DNA of 64,000 bases from assembly GCA_002840895.1 (NCBI GenBank), contig PHCZ01000001.1:124001-188000 (forward strand). Reading direction: 5' to 3'. Every line of letters begins with the position of its first letter. The first letter of the stretch is position 1. Source of the DNA: Bacteroidetes bacterium HGW-Bacteroidetes-8 (GTDB lineage Bacteria; Bacteroidota; Bacteroidia; Bacteroidales; UBA932). The notes beneath the pieces are model-generated. The model saw only the letters and a program-made list of their open reading frames with translations, did not search any database and was not told where the DNA came from. Shown piece after piece: positions 44,084-54,011 of the stretch. Both the position numbers and the translations under genes were made by a program.

Positions 44084-44278
44084 ATGCCAAAGATTAAGAC
44101 CAACTCCGGTGCTAAAAAGCGTTTTAAGCTTACCGGAACAGGTAAAGTGAAGAGAAAGCACGCCTATAAGAGTCACATTCTTACAAAGAAGACCACCAAA
44201 CAGAAGAGGAATCTTACCTACTCTGCCCTGGTATCGGTGTCAGACGAAAAGAGAATCAAAGCTCTATTGGTCGCTTAA
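44084..44278 (+). CDS. rpmI: 50S ribosomal protein L35
   Basis: This is a 64-residue basic ribosomal protein with the family start [20 protein letters not shown] and the block [20 protein letters not shown]. It stands between infC and rplT, the universal order, 36 bases after infC. The 88 bases before rplT hold no obvious hairpin terminator. Confidence 0.97.
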   Translation: MPKIKTNSGAKKRFKLTGTGKVKRKHAYKSHILTKKTTKQKRNLTYSALVSVSDEKRIKALLVA

Positions 44279-44366
44279 TTTATTTATTTATTAACCTGAA
44301 TGAACAGCAGGAAAAGTTTCTCATAAACAGGAGAGCGCTGACATTCTTAAAACCAACTAGTGTAGT

Positions 44367-44711
44367 ATGCCAAGATCGGTAAATTCGGTGGCCTCAAGAG
44401 CCCGCCGTAAAAAAATTCTAAAATTAACACGCGGTAATTTCCTTGCTCGTGCAAATGTATGGACAGTAGCGAAGAACACCTATGAGAAAGGTCTTACCTA
44501 CGCCTACCGCGATCGTAAAAACAAAAAACGCAGTTTCCGCGCACTTTGGATTCAAAGGATAAACGCTGCAGCAAGAGAGCACGGTATGAACTATTCACAG
44601 TTCATCGGAAAACTTGCCAAAGGCAATGTAGGCCTAAATCGTAAAGTTCTTGCAGACCTTGCAATGAACAATCCTCAGGCTTTTGAAGCTATCATTAACT
44701 CTGTAAAATAG
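44367..44711 (+). CDS. rplT: 50S ribosomal protein L20
   Basis: This is a 114-residue ribosomal assembly protein. Family features are [20 protein letters not shown], an [23 protein letters not shown] helix, and the C-terminal [20 protein letters not shown]. The long basic N-terminal helix binds 23S rRNA. It closes the infC-rpmI-rplT cluster, and lepB follows after 7 bases. Confidence 0.97.
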   Translation: MPRSVNSVASRARRKKILKLTRGNFLARANVWTVAKNTYEKGLTYAYRDRKNKKRSFRALWIQRINAAAREHGMNYSQFIGKLAKGNVGLNRKVLADLAMNNPQAFEAIINSVK

Positions 44712-44718
44712 ATTTAAA

Positions 44719-46074
44719 TTGAACACTCTCCAAATAACAGGCAACAGGTGGTTCAGATTTTCAATCTGGGCGATCATCTATTTGCTTTGGGTAATATGGT
44801 TCGGTAACTGGTGGTTCACTCTTGGGCTGGCGGTTATTTTTGACATCTTTATTACCCGAAAGGTTAAGTGGGCATTCTGGAAAAAGAGCTATAAAGAGGG
44901 AGAGAAAAGAAATGCGTGGCTGGACTGGCTGGATGCAATTATTTTTGCTCTAGTGGTCTCCACTTTTATTAAATCTTTCTTTTTCGAGGCGTATATGATT
45001 CCGACATCCTCAATGGAGAGGAGCCTTATGACAGGTGATTACCTGTTTGTGAGCAAACTCGCATACGGACCAAAGGTTTCACAGACACCCCTATCTTTTC
45101 CACTTGTACACAACATACTACCTGTTACCGGGGGTGAGTCATATCTTAAATGGATACAGAATCCATACAGAAGACTTGCCGGCCTTTCAAAGGTGAAGAG
45201 AGACGATATTGTTGTATTTAATTTTCCACACGGAGATACCGTCCTTAAGGCGATACCAACAGAGGATTATTATACCCACGTCAGAATTCACGGAAGAGAG
45301 CAGACGCAGACGATGTATGGTCCGGTAGTTGTACGGCCGGATGATAAGAAGGATAACTATGTAAAGAGATGTGTAGCCATAGCAGGTGACACACTTGAGA
45401 TTATTAACGGTAAGGTATATGTAAACGGAGCACCACAGCAGGCGCTTAAGGGAGTTCAAAACACCTACCGTATTTTCACAAATGGGACTCCATTCAATAC
45501 AAAAATTATTGAAGGGCTGGGACTAAGCCAGGAAGAGATCTATTTTGACTCTTCAATGCCGGGCTACTCTGCTTTCCCTCTTAACGAAGATGAGGTTAAG
45601 AGTATTGCAAGTTTGTCTAATGTGTTGGAGATAAGACAAAATATTGATATCTATCCTCCTGATTTCCCGGATTTCCCACTTATGATTTTCCCTTTTTCAG
45701 AGGGTGATAATTTCAAATGGACCCGCGATAATTACGGACCTTTGTGGATTCCTGCCAAAGGAGCCACAGTAGAGTTAAATGAGGGAATTCTGCCTCTCTA
45801 CACAAGGATTATAACAGCATACGAGAAGAATACTCTCGAGGTAAAGGATGGCACCATTTACATAAATGGAGCTCCGGCATCAAGTTATACCTTTAAGATG
45901 GACTACTATTTTATGATGGGCGACAATAGACATAACTCCCTGGATTCCCGTTACTGGGGGTTTGTACCGGAGTCTCACGTTGTAGGATCCCCTTCAGTTG
46001 TCTGGTTCTCTAAGGACCAGTATAAAACTTTTCCAAAGAGCATTCGATGGAAGAGGATTTTTAAATTTGTGTAA
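44719..46074 (+). CDS. lepB: Signal peptidase I (long Bacteroidota form)
   Basis: This membrane-bound peptidase (451 aa) removes signal peptides. Three hydrophobic stretches precede the catalytic core. The Ser nucleophile lies in MIPTSSMERSLMTGDYLFVSK, the Lys base in NYVKRCVAIAGDTLEI, and box E in GDNRHNSLDSRYWGFVP. The roughly 200-residue insertion between the Lys box and box E is usual in this phylum. The start is TTG 44719: an in-frame TAA lies five codons upstream and the next Met is the catalytic-core Met, so no ATG fits. Confidence 0.93.
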   Translation: MNTLQITGNRWFRFSIWAIIYLLWVIWFGNWWFTLGLAVIFDIFITRKVKWAFWKKSYKEGEKRNAWLDWLDAIIFALVVSTFIKSFFFEAYMIPTSSMERSLMTGDYLFVSKLAYGPKVSQTPLSFPLVHNILPVTGGESYLKWIQNPYRRLAGLSKVKRDDIVVFNFPHGDTVLKAIPTEDYYTHVRIHGREQTQTMYGPVVVRPDDKKDNYVKRCVAIAGDTLEIINGKVYVNGAPQQALKGVQNTYRIFTNGTPFNTKIIEGLGLSQEEIYFDSSMPGYSAFPLNEDEVKSIASLSNVLEIRQNIDIYPPDFPDFPLMIFPFSEGDNFKWTRDNYGPLWIPAKGATVELNEGILPLYTRIITAYEKNTLEVKDGTIYINGAPASSYTFKMDYYFMMGDNRHNSLDSRYWGFVPESHVVGSPSVVWFSKDQYKTFPKSIRWKRIFKFV

Positions 46075-46146
46075 ATATTTTGGATAAAACAAAAATATTC
46101 ACGATATTTGCAACCCTTGAAAAAATATTAAATTTTACGATATACA

Positions 46147-46389
46147 ATGGCACGAGTTTGTCAAGTTACAGGAAAAAAAAGGATGATTGGGAACAATGTT
46201 TCTCACTCTAAGCGCAGAACAAAGCGTGAGTTTGCCCCTAATCTTCAGAATAAGCGTTTTTGGTTAGAGGAGGAGAGTAGGTTTGTGAGCCTTAAGGTTT
46301 CGGCCGCAGGGATGCGCACAATTAATAAAAAAGGCCTTAGCGCTGTTCTTAAGGATGCAAAGGCAAAAGGTTTACTTAATCTGGTTTAA
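46147..46389 (+). CDS. rpmB: 50S ribosomal protein L28
   Basis: This is an 80-residue ribosomal protein with the L28 pattern [20 protein letters not shown], then [20 protein letters not shown] and [18 protein letters not shown]. It opens a three-gene set with L33 and DUF4295 that is standard in Bacteroidota. Confidence 0.97.
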   Translation: MARVCQVTGKKRMIGNNVSHSKRRTKREFAPNLQNKRFWLEEESRFVSLKVSAAGMRTINKKGLSAVLKDAKAKGLLNLV

Positions 46390-46402
46390 ATATTAAAGCA
46401 AT

Positions 46403-46585
46403 ATGGCAAAGAAAGGTAATAGGGTTCAGGTGATTCTGGAGTGCACCGAGCAAAGAGAGAGTGGTGTACCGGGGATTTCCAGGTATATAACTACCAAGAA
46501 CAAAAAGAATACTACCCAGCGCCTGGAGCGTAAAAAATACAATCCTTACTTGAAGAAAGTTACTCTTCATCGCGAGATTAAATAA
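46403..46585 (+). CDS. rpmG: 50S ribosomal protein L33
   Basis: This is a 60-residue ribosomal protein with [20 protein letters not shown] and [20 protein letters not shown]. The first of the Cys pairs found in zinc-binding L33 is reduced to a single Cys (LECTEQ), so this is a zinc-free type. It starts 13 bases after rpmB. Confidence 0.95.
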   Translation: MAKKGNRVQVILECTEQRESGVPGISRYITTKNKKNTTQRLERKKYNPYLKKVTLHREIK

Positions 46586-46608
46586 GAACAATTTAAAAAA
46601 GATATAAA

Positions 46609-46770
46609 ATGGCAAAGAAAGTAGTTGCTACATTCGGCGGTGGAAAAGGATCCGGTAAGACAAGTGTGAAATGCATTCGTATGGTTCGTTCAGACCGTAG
46701 CGGTTCTTACGCATTCAAGGAGGAGATGATTCCGATTGATGGCGTAAAGGAGTTTTTCAGCAAGAAATAA
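46609..46770 (+). CDS. DUF4295 small basic protein
   Basis: This is a 53-residue protein read directly from the sequence. It begins MAKKVVATFGGGKGSGKTS, continues VKCIRMVRSDRSGSYAFKEE and ends VKEFFSKK. It matches the Bacteroidota DUF4295 family, always encoded after L28 and L33 and presumed to be ribosome-associated. Here the N-terminal loop reads GGKGSGKT, which by chance fits a P-loop pattern; a 53-residue protein is too small for an ATPase fold. It starts 23 bases after rpmG and is followed by a terminator. Confidence 0.88.
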   Translation: MAKKVVATFGGGKGSGKTSVKCIRMVRSDRSGSYAFKEEMIPIDGVKEFFSKK

Positions 46771-46792
46771 TAAGCTGTAATAATAGATTTTT

Positions 46793-46824
46793 GAGAGAGG
46801 GTGGCTTTTAGCCACTCTTTTTTT
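46793..46824 (+). terminator. Intrinsic terminator after DUF4295
   Basis: AGAGGGTGGCT and AGCCACTCT pair around a short T-rich loop and are followed by a run of eight T. Confidence 0.8.
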
Positions 46825-46825
46825 G

Positions 46826-46833
46826 TATCTTTG
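46826..46833 (+). promoter_or_regulatory. -7 promoter element of ftsY
   Basis: TATCTTTG matches TAnnTTTG, directly after the terminator T-run and 18 bases before the ftsY ATG. Confidence 0.5.
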
Positions 46834-46851
46834 AAGGTTTAAAAATTCACT

Positions 46852-47817
46852 ATGGCAATTTTCGGAATATTCGGTTCAAAATCAAAACAGGAGAGGAGCG
46901 CTCTTGAACAGGGGCTGGAGAAGACAAAATCCGGTATATTTGAGAAGCTTGCAAGAGCTGTTGCCGGTAAATCCAAGGTAGATGAAAACACTCTGGACGA
47001 TATAGAAGAGGCTCTTATTGCATCTGACATCGGAGTGGAGACAACACTACGTATAATTGATCGGTTGGAGGAGAGGGTTTCAAGAGATAAATTCCTTAAT
47101 TCTGCAGAGTTAAGTGTGATTTTAAGGGAAGAGATAGAGGCTCTGCTAAATATAGATGAGAATTTTAGGGCGGAGGAGCCATTTGACTTTTCCAATAAAC
47201 CTTATGTTATAATGGTTGTGGGTGTGAATGGAGTGGGGAAGACAACTACAATCGGTAAACTTGCTGCCAGGTTAAAAGCTTCCGGCAAAACAGTCATTCT
47301 TGGTGCAGCCGACACATTTCGTGCAGCAGCTGTTGAGCAGCTCACAATCTGGAGTGAAAGGGCAGGGGTACCTATTGTAAAACAGAAGATGGGTGCAGAT
47401 CCCGCCTCAGTTGCTTTCGATACTATCTCATCTGCAATATCTCAAAATATAGATGTCGTTTTGATTGATACTGCCGGCCGGCTTCATAATAAGGTCAACC
47501 TTATGAATGAACTTACAAAGATCCGGAATGTAATGAGAAAGATTATTCCGGATGCACCGCACGAGGTATTGCTTGTTTTGGATGGCTCTACCGGCCAGAA
47601 TGCATATCAGCAGGCTAAGGAGTTTACAAAGGCTACAGATGTTACCGCTCTTGCCGTTACAAAGCTGGATGGAACTGCAAAAGGTGGTGTAGTAATAGGA
47701 ATCTCAGATCAATTCAGGATTCCGGTAAAATTTATAGGAGTGGGTGAAAAAATTGAAGATCTTCAGGTGTTCAATAAAAAAGAGTTTGTTGAGTCACTTT
47801 TTACTGCACATAAATAG
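46852..47817 (+). CDS. ftsY: FtsY, signal recognition particle receptor GTPase
   Basis: This 321-residue SRP receptor targets ribosomes to the membrane. It has an N-domain (about 15-105) and a G-domain with [45 protein letters not shown] and [15 protein letters not shown]. The long acidic N-terminal extension of E. coli FtsY is absent, as usual in Bacteroidota. It lies upstream of pheT with a 35-base gap. Confidence 0.97.
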   Translation: MAIFGIFGSKSKQERSALEQGLEKTKSGIFEKLARAVAGKSKVDENTLDDIEEALIASDIGVETTLRIIDRLEERVSRDKFLNSAELSVILREEIEALLNIDENFRAEEPFDFSNKPYVIMVVGVNGVGKTTTIGKLAARLKASGKTVILGAADTFRAAAVEQLTIWSERAGVPIVKQKMGADPASVAFDTISSAISQNIDVVLIDTAGRLHNKVNLMNELTKIRNVMRKIIPDAPHEVLLVLDGSTGQNAYQQAKEFTKATDVTALAVTKLDGTAKGGVVIGISDQFRIPVKFIGVGEKIEDLQVFNKKEFVESLFTAHK

Positions 47818-47852
47818 ATCACAATAACTATTTTGAATAATAATTTCATAGA

Positions 47853-50315
47853 ATGAAAATCTCATATAATTGGCTTAAGAGGTATATAGATACCGATATT
47901 GCTCCGGTAGAGCTTGAAAAGATATTAACCTCGATAGGGCTGGAGGTTGAGGCAATGGAGGAGGTAGAGGATATTCCCGGCGGGCTTGCCGGAGTTGTGG
48001 TGGGTGAGGTTGTCGAGTGCTCCAAACATCCGGATGCAGATAAACTAAGCCTTACTCGGGTAAATATTGGTAACGAAGAGCTCCTTTCAATTGTTTGTGG
48101 TGCCCCAAATGTTGCTGCAGGCCAGAAGGTTCTGGTTGCCACAGTTGGTACCACTCTCACATTCACCGGCGGAGATGTTGTAAAGATTAAGCGTTCTAAG
48201 ATAAGAGGGGTTGAGAGTATGGGGATGATATGTGCAGAGGATGAGTTGGGGATAGGCACCTCTCACGATGGAATAATGGTGCTTCCGCAGGATTCGGTAA
48301 TTGGTACATCTGCAAAGGATTATCTCAAACTTGAGAGTGATACAGTATTTGAAATAGGGCTCACTCCAAACCGTATAGACGCTGCATCACACATTGGAGT
48401 TGCAAGAGATCTCTATGCATATCTTAAATATCACGGTTACGAGGTAACCTTTAACACACCATCTGTTAGTGACTTTGATTCTCTGACAAGAGGTAACTCA
48501 CTTAAGCCTGCACAAGTTGTGCTGGAGGCTCCAGAGGGTGCTCCAAGATACTATGGGCTCACGTTTGAAAATGTAAAGGTAGAACAGTCACCCGAGTGGT
48601 TGCAAAAGTCATTAAGATCTATTGGTCTGAGACCGATTAACAATGTTGTAGATATTACCAACTATATTCTGCAGGAGGTGGGACAGCCTCTTCACGCATT
48701 TGACTACAATATGATAGAGGGGGCAAAGGTGGTTGTGAGAAGAGCAAAGCAGGGAGAGAATTTTTCAACTCTGGACGGAGTGAAAAGAGAGATGAGTGCA
48801 GATGATCTTATGATATGCGATGCAGTTAAACCAATGTGTCTGGCAGGGGTATTCGGCGGAGAGAGGTCGGGAGTGACCGCTTCTACAACAGCTGTTTTCC
48901 TGGAGAGTGCATATTTTAACCCGGTATCTATTAGAAAGAGCTCTAAGAGGCACTCTCTAAAAACAGATGCTTCATTCAGATATGAGAGGGGTGCAAATCC
49001 CGAGATTATTCCCTATGCGATGATGAGGGCAGCCTCTATGCTGCAAGAGCTTACAGGAGCAAAAATTGTGGGTGAGGTGGTTAAGGCGTACCCTACTCCA
49101 ATTGAGAGAGCCAAGGTCTCTTTGAATTTTGAGAGGATGGAAGATCTTATAGGTAAACGAATTGGTGGAAATGAGATTGTGAAGATGCTACAATGTTTGG
49201 ATTATGAGATTGTGAGCAATAATAGTGAAGGGGCGGAGATTTCGGTGCCCGGTTACAGAGTAGATGTGACAAGAGAGTGTGATGTGGTTGAGGATGTTTT
49301 AAGAATCTACGGATATAACAATATAGAGTTGCCTCAGAGGATGAGCGCATCGCTTGCACCTGGTGTAAAGCCGGACCCTGAAAGGGTGAGGGAGCTTACA
49401 GCAAATCTTCTTGTTAACAACGGCTTTTATGAGATGATGAACAACTCTCTCACAAAAGGGGACTATTACACAAAGCTAAAGAGCTTCCCGGCAGACAATC
49501 TTGTTAAAATTATGAACCCGCTCAGCTCAGACCTTAACTCTATGAGGCAGACGCTTCTGCTTAACGCTCTTGAGGTTGTAGAATACAATATAAACAGACA
49601 GCATACAGAGCTTAAACTATTCGAATTCGGGAATGTCTATTCGTTTATAAATGGCTCAGATTCACAAGATTTATCTGCTTACAAAGAGTCTGCAAAACTC
49701 TCTCTGGTTTTGACCGGTCAGGGATACCCTTATTGGAGAGGGAGGGTAGATGCCGGTTCATATTTTATGTTAAAGGGTTACCTTGAGGCAGTTCTAAAGA
49801 GATTTGGAGTTGAGTTATATGATATGGAGTACTCGGCAGCTCCTGCAGATATCTTTGCAGAGGGGCTCATCTATACCACCAAAGGTGGAAAGCAGTTGGC
49901 GGTTATGGGTACTGTATCAAACTCGTTGTTAAAGCAGTTTGATATTAAGCAGGCTGTATATGCTGCAGAGATCTCCTGGGATGTTCTTATCTCGATTGTG
50001 AAAAAACAGAGGGTTCAGTATAGTGAGATTCCAAAATTTCCTGAGGTTAACAGAGATTTGGCAATTCTGCTTGACGAGAAGATCTCGTTTGCAGATATAA
50101 GAAAGTGTGCATACTCAGTTGAGAAGAGACTACTCAAGGATGTTGTTCTGTTTGATGTTTACAGGGGCGAGAAGATTCCTCAGGGCAAGAAACAGTATGC
50201 AATAAGTTTTACACTTCAGGATACCGAGAAGACCCTAACAGATAAATATGTAGAGGATATAATGAACAGACTTTTATCTAAATTTGGGGAGAGTTTTGGA
50301 GCCACTTTAAGATAA
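47853..50315 (+). CDS. pheT: Phenylalanyl-tRNA synthetase beta subunit
   Basis: This is the large subunit (820 aa) of the alpha2-beta2 PheRS. It has an N-terminal EMAP-type tRNA-binding domain (VVGEVVECSKHPDADKLSLT), a B3/4 editing domain (RPINNVVDITNYILQEVGQP), B5, the catalytic-like core with RMSASLAPGVKPDPER, and a C-terminal FDX-ACB anticodon domain (FPEVNRDLAILLDEKISFADI onward). The length is normal. pheS is not adjacent, as in many Bacteroidota. Confidence 0.97.
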   Translation: MKISYNWLKRYIDTDIAPVELEKILTSIGLEVEAMEEVEDIPGGLAGVVVGEVVECSKHPDADKLSLTRVNIGNEELLSIVCGAPNVAAGQKVLVATVGTTLTFTGGDVVKIKRSKIRGVESMGMICAEDELGIGTSHDGIMVLPQDSVIGTSAKDYLKLESDTVFEIGLTPNRIDAASHIGVARDLYAYLKYHGYEVTFNTPSVSDFDSLTRGNSLKPAQVVLEAPEGAPRYYGLTFENVKVEQSPEWLQKSLRSIGLRPINNVVDITNYILQEVGQPLHAFDYNMIEGAKVVVRRAKQGENFSTLDGVKREMSADDLMICDAVKPMCLAGVFGGERSGVTASTTAVFLESAYFNPVSIRKSSKRHSLKTDASFRYERGANPEIIPYAMMRAASMLQELTGAKIVGEVVKAYPTPIERAKVSLNFERMEDLIGKRIGGNEIVKMLQCLDYEIVSNNSEGAEISVPGYRVDVTRECDVVEDVLRIYGYNNIELPQRMSASLAPGVKPDPERVRELTANLLVNNGFYEMMNNSLTKGDYYTKLKSFPADNLVKIMNPLSSDLNSMRQTLLLNALEVVEYNINRQHTELKLFEFGNVYSFINGSDSQDLSAYKESAKLSLVLTGQGYPYWRGRVDAGSYFMLKGYLEAVLKRFGVELYDMEYSAAPADIFAEGLIYTTKGGKQLAVMGTVSNSLLKQFDIKQAVYAAEISWDVLISIVKKQRVQYSEIPKFPEVNRDLAILLDEKISFADIRKCAYSVEKRLLKDVVLFDVYRGEKIPQGKKQYAISFTLQDTEKTLTDKYVEDIMNRLLSKFGESFGATLR

Positions 50316-50357
50316 GTAATTTTTGAACTTCAGGAATTTGGCAATAGGTGAACTCTT

Positions 50358-51254
50358 ATGAGAACAGTGATTTTGGAGAGGATTGGTAAGTATCTGAAAC
50401 TTGTGAAGTTTGCGCACACAATCTTCGCGCTCCCTTTTGCACTTATCGGGTTTGCTTTAGCTCTCAACATCACCGGGAGTGAGTTCTCCTGGAGAGTTCT
50501 GATTCTGATTTTAATAGCAATGGTCACTGCCAGAAACTCTGCAATGGGGTTTAACCGCTATCTGGACAGAGAGTTTGACGCAAAAAATCCCAGAACAAAA
50601 TCCAGAGAGATCCCTTCAGGAGCATTGTCTGCCACTGCCGCTCTCATTTTTGTGGCAGCCAATTCGGTACTATTTCTTATTACGGCATATTTGATTAACC
50701 ACATCTGTTTTCTTCTGGCATTTCCTGCACTGATTATACTGCTCGGATACAGCTATATGAAACGGGTTTCGGCCTTGTGTCACTATGTTTTGGGCCTGGC
50801 GCTTGCAATTGCCCCAACCGGCGCATATCTCAGCATTGCCGGCTCATTCCACCCGGCTCCTTTGATTCTTTCGGCTATAGTGCTGTTATGGGTGAGCGGG
50901 TTTGATATCATTTATGCCCTCTCAGATGAGGAGTTCGATAAAGAGAATGATCTGCACTCTGTTCCCCAGCTTTTTGGAAAGAGATTGGGGCTCATTATAT
51001 CTTCAGCTGGACATCTTTTGATTTTACCTCTTCTTGCAATACTATATTTTGTTGTCAATTCCGGAACAGATGGCCCTCTTGGTTGGCTCTACATTACCGG
51101 CAGTGTTATATTTTCAATCCTGCTCTTATGGCAGCATCTAATTGTAAGCCACAAAGATCTCTCCAGGATTAATGCCGCCTTCTTTACCCTCAACGGCATA
51201 GCATCGGTTCTTTTTTCAATCTTATTTATTGCAGATCTTATCTTGCCCGGTTAG
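50358..51254 (+). CDS. UbiA-family prenyltransferase, probably MqnP of menaquinone synthesis
   Basis: This is a 298-residue integral membrane prenyltransferase with eight or nine helices. The first prenyl-diphosphate site reads MGFNRYLDREFDAKNPRTKS (an NxxxDxxxD pattern), and the second lies in YALSDEEFDKENDLHSVPQLFG. This layout, with the AHTIFALPFALIG start, is typical of 4-hydroxybenzoate-type enzymes and of MqnP in the futalosine menaquinone pathway. In an organism without ubiquinone, MqnP is the likelier role. The stop shares bases with the stop of the convergent DUF5131 gene. Confidence 0.85.
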   Translation: MRTVILERIGKYLKLVKFAHTIFALPFALIGFALALNITGSEFSWRVLILILIAMVTARNSAMGFNRYLDREFDAKNPRTKSREIPSGALSATAALIFVAANSVLFLITAYLINHICFLLAFPALIILLGYSYMKRVSALCHYVLGLALAIAPTGAYLSIAGSFHPAPLILSAIVLLWVSGFDIIYALSDEEFDKENDLHSVPQLFGKRLGLIISSAGHLLILPLLAILYFVVNSGTDGPLGWLYITGSVIFSILLLWQHLIVSHKDLSRINAAFFTLNGIASVLFSILFIADLILPG

Positions 51255-51991
51255 CCCGGATGATTTATTTTGTAGTCAATCCCGGCTTTTTTTGCCTGAA
51301 TTATCTGAAATCTTCTGTTGATTCTATATAGTTTACCCTCTTTCAGGAATTTTGCTCCGGTCTGGTGGAAGCAGAATGGGATATCTGCATCAATGCACTG
51401 CTCTCTTAGATCCAGCACCCACTCGTAATCGCAAATACGGGCCTCATTGCCCGACTCACCGCTTGCAGCAACCTCTTCGATAGTGGGGTCAAGATAGTCT
51501 CTTAAATCTATCCTCTCCAGCAGTGGTGCGCATATTATGGTCTTGTGCTTTATTGGCAGCCCTCTGAATATAGGTATCCGGTAGTCGGCCCTATCCTGAT
51601 TCTCTATTGTACATCCGATTATTACATTATCATACCCGTTACCCCAATCATTTGGAAGCGAAATTTTAAACCTATCGATTCTCTTGGTAAAGATGTAAAA
51701 GATGAGATCGTTTCTCTCCTTAATAATTTTCCACGCCTCTGTGCGCCAATCATCTGCATCATCTACAAAGAAATCGGAGGTAAAGCAGGTGAAGACCAAT
51801 GTTCCGCTCTCTAACTTGAAGCTTTTATCCCTTTTTCTCTTTAAAGGCAACTCGAATGTAGATGTTTTACGAACTTCACTGCTTTGAATAAGAGGGTTGT
51901 ACCTGCTATCCTGCCTGTAGACGTAACAGTACTTGCAACCGGCACTAATCTTTTTGCAGCCGTGCCAGGGATTCCAGTTTGCGGTTTTCAT
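51251..51991 (-). CDS. DUF5131 (phage Gp37/Gp68-like) Fe-S protein
   Basis: This is a 246-residue protein with a Cys cluster in NWNPWHGCKKISAGCKYCYVYR, resembling the radical-SAM or spore-photoproduct-lyase-type CxxxxxxCxxC arrangement of DUF5131. Further conserved pieces are FTCFTSDFFVDDADDWR, FTKRIDRF, IIGCTIENQDRADYRIP and AASGESGNEARICDYEWVLDLREQC. The function is unproven. The family occurs on phages and chromosomes; no phage genes are nearby. The plus-strand TAG and minus-strand TAA stops share the TTAG at 51251-51254. Confidence 0.85.
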   Translation of the reverse strand: MKTANWNPWHGCKKISAGCKYCYVYRQDSRYNPLIQSSEVRKTSTFELPLKRKRDKSFKLESGTLVFTCFTSDFFVDDADDWRTEAWKIIKERNDLIFYIFTKRIDRFKISLPNDWGNGYDNVIIGCTIENQDRADYRIPIFRGLPIKHKTIICAPLLERIDLRDYLDPTIEEVAASGESGNEARICDYEWVLDLREQCIDADIPFCFHQTGAKFLKEGKLYRINRRFQIIQAKKAGIDYKINHPG

Positions 51992-52042
51992 ATTTTTGGA
52001 TAAAAAGGCTCGGTATACAGAGAGCGAAATAGCAGGTAATAG

Positions 52043-53842
52043 TTATAGCAAAAAAAGCTTAGATACAGGGTAACGGTTTGCATAGGGTTCTACATTTTGC
52101 CTCACCTTTTGCATAAAGAACTGGAGGATTGACTCAGGATTCTTCGCAAATGTTGTATCTGTCTCTCTTTTTTGCTCAAACTCTCTCCTGAGCTCAGGAT
52201 CTTTTTCCATCATCTCCCTTCCTTTGACCTCCATATAGTTAAGGCGAATCCAGAACTCTGTTGCGGGCCTTGCATATAAATTATAAAACCCCCAGTAAAC
52301 AAGCGATGTAGGTGATTTTGGTTCCAGAAGGTGAGCAATTATCTTAACTTTCGGTTGGTTGGTATATACAATAATATCTCCTTTACTGTACCCAACAACC
52401 TCTCTTTGAGTTTTGAACTCCGATTCAAGAGTTACTCTCCCTTCATAAGGGAACTGAGACCATTTTGGGTTGACAAAACGGTATGTCTCCACTTCAAACC
52501 TGGCATCTTGCGGTAGTTTGTCGTACTTTATTCCGTGAATATCGAGTAGTTCAATTGTGGAGATCTGCTCCTTAGGAATCAGATATGCCTCGGGAAGTTT
52601 AATCTGTAAATCTTTTGTATATGAAACAAAAAAAGGCATCTTAAGGGTAACTGGTGCAGAGCGGTCTGAGTAGCTCCACTTTGCACCCGATAAATCGCTT
52701 ATTACTGTTTTATCTCTCCATCCAAGGAAGTCCACCTCAATACTCTCTTTACGGTCGTGTTTAAACATTAGCGGCAGGGAGTCTGCACGGAATTTTGCCG
52801 ATGAGACAAACTTATCTGACTGTTCTACAGCTACTTTAAGAGATTTGATATTTGTCCCTAATATCTCCATAGAGTGTTTTATCATAAGGTAGGCAGATGT
52901 AACCCTCTCTTTGTATGGTTTGTAGATGTGATTTTCTACCAGCATCCCGATTCTGTTGTTTGCAGATGCATAGCCGTTTGAGTATTGCGGGGGAAAGTTA
53001 TCCGGGAGCACTCCGGCTCCGGGGTTTGTGTAGCTGTTGAATTCGAAGTATGGGAAGATAGGATACCCCTTTGACTCCATTTTGGTTTTGAGCTCTTTTT
53101 CGAACAGATCTTTGGTCCAGTTGAAGAGGTCGGGCGCAAGGAAACCGCAATGATCCAGCCCGTATGTTGTTACATATTGAAAATCTGCACCATTAGTAAC
53201 GTGGATATCTATAAAAAGCTCCGGCATCCACTTTGAGTAGAGCTTTAACAGTTCTCTTGTCTCGGGAGCATCTGCCTTTATAAAGTCCCGGTTCATATTG
53301 AGCCTTTGAGCGGTAAACCTGGCGCCCACCTCATCCGGGCCATTCTGGTTTATTCTGTAGTGAGACCCGAAATCTTCGTGGCCATCTACATTTATAATTG
53401 GAATAAACAGTAGTGAAACATTATCTAAAATAGCCGGAAACATCTTATTTATAGCAATATCCCTTATGAGCATCAAACCGGCATCTTTCCCGTCCGGCTC
53501 TCCGGCGTGAATTGCAGCTTCGGCAAGAATTACAACTCTGCCTCTAAGCCTAATCTCCTGAGGGTCTGAGAGCCCATCTTTATCCAGAATAAGCAACGGG
53601 ATCTCTCTGCCCTGAGGTGAAGTGCCTATAGATGTGTAGGTAACCAATTTGGAATTTTGGGCGAGCAGTTTACAGTACTCGACTGTCTCTTGGTAGCGGG
53701 GGGTCTTATTGAACCCGTTTATCTCGTACCAGGTTAGGAACTTATCCTGTTGTTGAGCTGTAACTATTTGATTTGCAAATAAGATAATTAATGCAGATAA
53801 AATGATTTTGATAATTGCGTCTCTCACAGATGTTAACTTCAT
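52043..53842 (-). CDS. Secreted M14-family zinc carboxypeptidase
   Basis: This is a 599-residue exported peptidase. A hydrophobic signal (IIKIILSALIILFANQIVTAQ) is followed by the M14 domain. Zinc ligands are seen in AAIHAGEPDGKDAG (His and Glu) and ELFIDIHVTNG (His), substrate-binding residues in MNRDFIKADAPETRELL, and the general-base Glu probably in MLVENHIYKPY. The C-terminal 200 residues are an extra domain of unknown role. The likely substrates are peptides in the periplasm or outside the cell. It stands alone between DUF5131 and the repeat cluster. Confidence 0.9.
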   Translation of the reverse strand: MKLTSVRDAIIKIILSALIILFANQIVTAQQQDKFLTWYEINGFNKTPRYQETVEYCKLLAQNSKLVTYTSIGTSPQGREIPLLILDKDGLSDPQEIRLRGRVVILAEAAIHAGEPDGKDAGLMLIRDIAINKMFPAILDNVSLLFIPIINVDGHEDFGSHYRINQNGPDEVGARFTAQRLNMNRDFIKADAPETRELLKLYSKWMPELFIDIHVTNGADFQYVTTYGLDHCGFLAPDLFNWTKDLFEKELKTKMESKGYPIFPYFEFNSYTNPGAGVLPDNFPPQYSNGYASANNRIGMLVENHIYKPYKERVTSAYLMIKHSMEILGTNIKSLKVAVEQSDKFVSSAKFRADSLPLMFKHDRKESIEVDFLGWRDKTVISDLSGAKWSYSDRSAPVTLKMPFFVSYTKDLQIKLPEAYLIPKEQISTIELLDIHGIKYDKLPQDARFEVETYRFVNPKWSQFPYEGRVTLESEFKTQREVVGYSKGDIIVYTNQPKVKIIAHLLEPKSPTSLVYWGFYNLYARPATEFWIRLNYMEVKGREMMEKDPELRREFEQKRETDTTFAKNPESILQFFMQKVRQNVEPYANRYPVSKLFLL

Positions 53843-53920
53843 ATTATTTGGTTTAATAACTCAAAAGTAGAAATTTTTTGGCTCTTTTAAACTTTCCCTG
53901 AGTATAATGTGCTTTTCATT

Positions 53921-53994
53921 CACATAGCAGGAACACATATCCTGCACGTTACGGGCTTATAAAAACCCTTCGCACATCGGGCACGTCCATCCTC
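53921..53994 (+). repeat. Interspersed repeat, copy C
   Basis: It starts with CACATAGCAGG and contains GTTACGGGCTTAT and CACATCGGGCACGTCCATCC. It is related to the repeats at 22 kb and forms a direct repeat with the copy at 54012, with a period of about 88 bp. Confidence 0.75.
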
Positions 53995-54011
53995 ATCGTT
54001 GTTGAAATTCT

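Noticed and set aside
46609-46770. P-loop ATPase motif in the DUF4295 protein
   Set aside because: GGKGSGKT fits the pattern, but 53 residues cannot form a P-loop fold; basic Gly/Lys-rich loops are normal in ribosome-associated proteins.
51251-51991. DUF5131 gene as evidence of a prophage
   Set aside because: No capsid, portal, terminase, integrase or lysis genes are nearby; the family is common on chromosomes.
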